From NCBI GenBank assembly GCA_025359105.1, contig JANYHK010000068.1, forward strand, positions 1 through 64,000: a stretch of 64,000 bases of DNA. Reading direction: 5' to 3'. Source of the DNA: Myxococcales bacterium (GTDB lineage: Bacteria; Myxococcota_A; Polyangia; Polyangiales; Polyangiaceae). Position numbers and translations under genes: made by a program. Below, piece by piece: positions 60,857-64,000 of this stretch (within the stretch, counting starts at the first letter, position 1; the number at the start of each line of letters is the position of its first letter). The notes under the pieces are model-generated. The model saw only the letters and a program-made list of their open reading frames with translations. It made no database searches and was not told the origin of the DNA.

Positions 60857-61975
60857 ATGTCCCGCGCCGGCTACGACGAAGTCGTCCTCCTCACGGGGTA
60901 CCCCTCGTTTGCGGCCCGCAAGATGTGCGAAGAGCTCGTGCGCGGTCCGGAGCGCACGCTCGTCCACGCGGTCGTGCGCGCGAAGTTCGCCGCCGAAGCC
61001 CAGAGCGCGAAGGACGAGCTCCCTCTCGACGCCCGCCAGCGCGTGAACCTGATCGACGGCGACGCGGCGTCGATGGACCTCGGCCTGAGCGGCGCCGAGT
61101 TCCGCAGCCTGGCGCGCGAGATCGACGTCATCCACCACGCGGCGCAGGTCTCGTACATGGGCGTCGAACGCGCCACCGCCGAGCAGGTCAACGTCGGCGG
61201 CGCGCGCGAGATCCTGGAGCTCGCCTCTGCCTGCGCGTCGCTCAAGTGCCTCGTCTTCCACTCGACGGCGCACGTCTCCGGCGATCGCACCGGCGTCGTG
61301 CGCGAGGAGGAGCTCGCGGCCGGGCAGGGGTTCCGCAACGTCGTCGAGGAGACCAAGGCGCGCGCAGAGAAGATGATGCGCGCGGAGATGGGCAAGCTCC
61401 CCATATGCGTGGTGCGTCCGACGATGGTGGTGGGCGACTCCGAAACCGGCGAGATCGATCGCTTCGACGGGCCCTACCTCCTCGTCCTCCTCATCGTGAC
61501 CTCACCGGCCGACTTCACGCTCCCGCTCCTCGGCCGCGGCGACGCGCTCCTGCACGTCGTGCCCATCGACTACGTGGTCCGCGCCGCGCATGTGCTGGGG
61601 CGGCATCCGGGCGCGCCGGGTCGCACGTTTCACCTCGCCGATCCCGAGCCCCTGACGGTTCGGCGCTGCTTCGAGCTCGTCGCGAAGGCCGGCGGTCGCC
61701 GTATGCCGCGCGGCTTCATTCCCGCGAACCTCACCAAGGCGCTCCTGCGGACGCCGGGCATCGATCGCTTCGCAAAGAGCCCGCGCGCGCTGCTCGACGC
61801 CATCGCGACGCCCGTCCGCTACAGCACGAGCGGGGCCGAGGAGCTGCTCGCAGGCTCGGGCGTCGTGTGCCCGCCGTTCGCCGCCTACGTCGAGCGCCTG
61901 GTCGAGTACGTGCAGGTCCGGCTGCGCGAGAAGCGTGCGCGTCGCGACGCCGACGTCGTGGACCCGCTCACGTGA
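60857..61975 (+). CDS. Extended SDR / NAD-binding_4 family protein with altered active site
   Basis: Matches the thioester-reductase-like NAD-binding_4 family over 372 residues: DVIHHAAQVSY, VNVGGAREILELA, FHSTAHVSGDRTG, VVRPTMVVGDSETG. Two oddities: the nucleotide-binding loop is LLTGYPSFAA rather than TGxTGxxG, and the YxxxK site has Val163 in place of Tyr (VEETK167). It may have lost dehydrogenase activity or use another residue. Coupled to the DUF4911 gene by GTGA. Confidence 0.72.
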   Translation: MSRAGYDEVVLLTGYPSFAARKMCEELVRGPERTLVHAVVRAKFAAEAQSAKDELPLDARQRVNLIDGDAASMDLGLSGAEFRSLAREIDVIHHAAQVSYMGVERATAEQVNVGGAREILELASACASLKCLVFHSTAHVSGDRTGVVREEELAAGQGFRNVVEETKARAEKMMRAEMGKLPICVVRPTMVVGDSETGEIDRFDGPYLLVLLIVTSPADFTLPLLGRGDALLHVVPIDYVVRAAHVLGRHPGAPGRTFHLADPEPLTVRRCFELVAKAGGRRMPRGFIPANLTKALLRTPGIDRFAKSPRALLDAIATPVRYSTSGAEELLAGSGVVCPPFAAYVERLVEYVQVRLREKRARRDADVVDPLT

Positions 61976-62208
61976 AGAAGAGCGTCCCCCCGTGCATCGG
62001 TCCCGGCATGATCACGCGCCGGCTGGTCATTCGCAGCCGCGACGTCGTGTTCCTGAAGGGCATCGTCGAGGCCAGCGAGGGACTCGCCCAGGTGTTCGCC
62101 GAACGCGGCGGCGAGCTCACGCTCGCGTCCCCCGAAGGCCGCGCCGCCGAGCTCGACGAGCTGGTCGACGATCTCTGCCGCGAGCTCGGGGCGATGCGGC
62201 AAGACTGA
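61972..62208 (+). CDS. DUF4911-domain protein
   Basis: 78 residues; RRLVIRSRDVVFLKGIVEAS and GLAQVFAERGGELTLASPEG are DUF4911-like, a family seen in delta-proteobacteria-type genomes. GTG 61972 overlaps the SDR stop (GTGA), a translational coupling that supports the call. Small, acidic C-terminus. Function unknown, presumably with the SDR. Confidence 0.75.
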   Translation: MKKSVPPCIGPGMITRRLVIRSRDVVFLKGIVEASEGLAQVFAERGGELTLASPEGRAAELDELVDDLCRELGAMRQD

Positions 62209-62293
62209 CCCGCCTCTCTTTTTTCGTCACACCCCCGCTGCGCGTGCGTTGTTCCAGCAGCGACGGCGCGGCGCCGTCCAGCCAGGAGCTCCC

Positions 62294-62842
62294 ATGAAAT
62301 CGTTCGTCTTCGCGTTCGTCGCCTCCGCTTCGCTCGTCGCCTGCGCCAGCGCCTCGGCGCCCGACGCTACGGGCACGACCGCCACCCGCAGCTCCCAGGA
62401 GACGGCGGCTCCGAAGATCAGCGGGCGCTACCCGTTCGTCCTCGAAGAGTCCGAGGTCTGGGCAGGCTTCAAGTCGAAGTGCGCGGAGGCCGGCAAGGGC
62501 GACGCCGCGAAGGAGACGGCGTGCAAGGACGAGATCCGCGGCGAGGCCGGCAAGGAGGGCCTGCGCTTCGACGCCGACGCGCAGGGGCAGGTGACCTGGA
62601 TCTCGTACGGAGCCGAGAACGGCGCCGAGATCGTCTACCACCAAGTCCAGGTCGCGCTGACGAGCGACTCCGCCCAGTTTGCGACCGCGCGCACCCTCGG
62701 CCCCGCGACCGGTCTCCACGCGGCGTCGCGTCCTATCCCGGCGGGGACGGTGATGCGTATCGAGCTCGTCGACGATCGCACGATCGCCATGCTCGATCCG
62801 AAGAAGGGCCGCCTGGTCTTCCGCCGCGCCGCGACGAAGTGA
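62294..62842 (+). CDS. Lipoprotein, hypothetical
   Basis: Signal peptide with lipobox LVACAS; 182 residues. After a Thr/Ser linker the chain is beta-rich with two Cys and a region EAGKGDAAKETACKDEI that may be a helix. AGGAG eight bases before ATG. No family recognised. Confidence 0.7.
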   Translation: MKSFVFAFVASASLVACASASAPDATGTTATRSSQETAAPKISGRYPFVLEESEVWAGFKSKCAEAGKGDAAKETACKDEIRGEAGKEGLRFDADAQGQVTWISYGAENGAEIVYHQVQVALTSDSAQFATARTLGPATGLHAASRPIPAGTVMRIELVDDRTIAMLDPKKGRLVFRRAATK

Positions 62843-62854
62843 TACGCTGAAGGC

Positions 62855-63466
62855 ATGGTGGCGGGAGCAGCGGGGGCGGCCGCCGTGGCCGCGGCGACGC
62901 AGGCCGCGCGCGCGACGCAGGAGCAGAACGTCCGCATGGCGGGCGAGCTCTGGGCCGACTTCGCCTCGCGGATGGGCTTCCCGCCCCCCGGGACCACGGC
63001 GAGCGCGCTGCCGTTCCTCGCGGGCGTCCTCGACGGCGTCCGCTTCCGTGTCCGCGTCGTCCGCGACGAGCAGGGGTGGGCGCACACGCAGGCGTTCGCC
63101 GACGCGCTCACGCCGATGAGCTGCGAGGTCGGCGTCTACACCAGCCCTGCGGGGTTCCTCGACTGGGTCAAGTCGCACTTCGAGGAGGACATCGAGATCG
63201 GCGACGCCGCGTTCGATCGCGCCTTCGTCATCCGCGCCCGCCCCCACGAGGCTGCAGCGTCGCTCCTGCAGCCGGAGACACGCGCGCTCTTGACCGCGTT
63301 CCTCGGTCACGCGCTGGCGGGCCTCACTTACAAGGAGGGCGTCGTGGCGCTCCAGTGGCGCGGCGTCGAGCGCGATCCCGCGGTGCTCGAGCACGCGGTC
63401 CGCCTCGTGGCGCTCGTTGGCCGATGGTCGCCGAACGAAGGTGGCTATCGGACGATGTCGCTCTGA
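62855..63466 (+). CDS. Hypothetical cytoplasmic protein
   Basis: 203 residues, Ala-rich N-terminus, then alternating strands and helices (DGVRFRVRVVRDEQGW, CEVGVYTSPAGFLDWVKSHF); no signal peptide or membrane segment. I do not recognise the family. It starts 12 bp after the lipoprotein gene, so perhaps co-transcribed. Converges with, and overlaps by 22 bp, the GNAT gene. Confidence 0.65.
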   Translation: MVAGAAGAAAVAAATQAARATQEQNVRMAGELWADFASRMGFPPPGTTASALPFLAGVLDGVRFRVRVVRDEQGWAHTQAFADALTPMSCEVGVYTSPAGFLDWVKSHFEEDIEIGDAAFDRAFVIRARPHEAAASLLQPETRALLTAFLGHALAGLTYKEGVVALQWRGVERDPAVLEHAVRLVALVGRWSPNEGGYRTMSL

Positions 63467-63999
63467 GGAGGCCTCTCGAAGAGCACCGTCGGATGGCTCT
63501 TGTAGAGGGTCCGCGTCGCCTCGCGGTAGCCGCATTTGGCCGCGACGTGGATCGACGCGGCGTTCTCGGGCGCGATCATGCACACCGTCGGCGTCGTCGA
63601 CCACCGGGCGTCGCCCCACGCGAGCGCCGCCCGCATTCCCTCGGTCGCGTAGCCATGGCCATGCGCCCACGGGGCCAGCACCCAACCGGCCTCGGGCTTG
63701 CCCTCGAACGACGGCGTCAGCTCGCGATGAAAATCGGCGAAGCCAAGCTCACCCACGAAGCGCCCCGACGCCTTCTCGCGCGCGGCCCAGTAGCCGAACC
63801 CCAGGAGTGACCAGTGCCCGACGTAGCGGTGCAGGCGGGCCCAGACCTCCTCGACCGTGAACGGGCGTCCGCCGATGTAGCGGGTCACGACGGAGTCGCC
63901 CCACATGCGCGCGCAGTCGTCGAAGTCGGCGAGGGCGTGCGCGGAGAGAACGAGCCGCTCCGTCTCGAGGCGCGGCGCGTTCGCGGGCGGGGTCGTCAC
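63445..63999 (-). CDS. GNAT-family N-acetyltransferase
   Basis: 184 residues with the GNAT pattern of RimJ/RimL-type: opening LETERLVLSAHALADFDDC, strand 4 WVLAPWAHGHGYATEGMRAAL (acetyl-CoA binding, the R/Q-x-x-G-x-G/A loop as HGHGYA), and NAASIHVAAKCGYRE. It acetylates an amine (protein N-terminus or small molecule). GTG 63999 is the likely start, one base from the window edge, but the gene may extend beyond. Confidence 0.85.
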   Translation of the reverse strand: MTTPPANAPRLETERLVLSAHALADFDDCARMWGDSVVTRYIGGRPFTVEEVWARLHRYVGHWSLLGFGYWAAREKASGRFVGELGFADFHRELTPSFEGKPEAGWVLAPWAHGHGYATEGMRAALAWGDARWSTTPTVCMIAPENAASIHVAAKCGYREATRTLYKSHPTVLFERPPQSDIVR

Positions 64000-64000
64000 G

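Overview
The window is about 70% GC chromosomal DNA packed with genes on both strands. It looks like a myxobacterium (Myxococcota, probably the Polyangiales/Sorangiineae side). The support is four protein-kinase-like genes plus a PP2C phosphatase, a hybrid histidine kinase, an FHA-type sigma-54 activator, a caspase-like peptidase beside an ECF sigma factor, many cysteine-rich or Ser/Gly/Asp-rich lipoproteins, HflX, and domains common in this group (DUF4388, DUF4911, DUF2878). No rRNA, tRNA, insertion sequence, prophage or CRISPR array was seen. No gene-free stretch exceeds 300 bp; the two longest gaps (1850-2121 and 51890-52182) hold a terminator-like hairpin and a regulatory region.

Layout. 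1-5577: C-terminal part of a ligand-binding receptor, a small Cys-rich protein, a DUF2062-methyltransferase fusion with a TPR protein, and an M23 peptidase. 5652-9428: caspase-like protein, lipoprotein, ECF sigma factor and zinc-binding anti-sigma factor in one tightly coupled operon. 9519-16546: hybrid histidine kinase, metallophosphoesterase lipoprotein, anion permease, methyltransferase and MurJ-like flippase. 16556-16675: a 39-residue peptide made of two repeats. 16798-24382: DUF697-like protein, HExxH lipoprotein, MCE protein, kinase-DUF4388 protein, and a metallophosphatase-tetraheme cytochrome fusion. 24395-29275: LamG lipoprotein, CBS protein, a sirtuin broken by an in-frame amber codon, a pseudokinase and a MATE exporter. 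29390-34386: DUF362 and polyferredoxin pair, HflX with an Asp-Ser repeat, SRPBCC protein. 34350-40582: kinase, secreted protein, sigma-54 activator, and three lipoproteins, one a PHM-like copper monooxygenase. 40625-43964: hemE-hemH-hemG. 43983-46557: kinase, PilZ protein and a secreted protein behind a clear promoter.

46535-51889 is a seven-gene leftward operon: small ORF, FAD oxidoreductase, DUF1365, Cfa-type methyltransferase, SDR, DUF1475, DUF2878. It is the lipid-modification gene set that elsewhere follows light or singlet-oxygen control. Its promoter (TTGACA, 17 bp, TATCTA) is overlaid by four 11-bp direct repeats matching, as I recall it, the operator of B12-dependent CarH/LitR photoreceptors. 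This is the strongest regulatory signal in the window. 52183-63999: an acyl-CoA mutase with isobutyryl-CoA-mutase-type residues, DUF434 protein, DedA protein, PP2C phosphatase, frr with a long hairpin over its Shine-Dalgarno sequence, secreted proteins, an orphan ZnuB-type permease, an atypical SDR with a DUF4911 partner, and a GNAT acetyltransferase.

Functional positions given from memory of characterised families are marked as such; no database search was possible.
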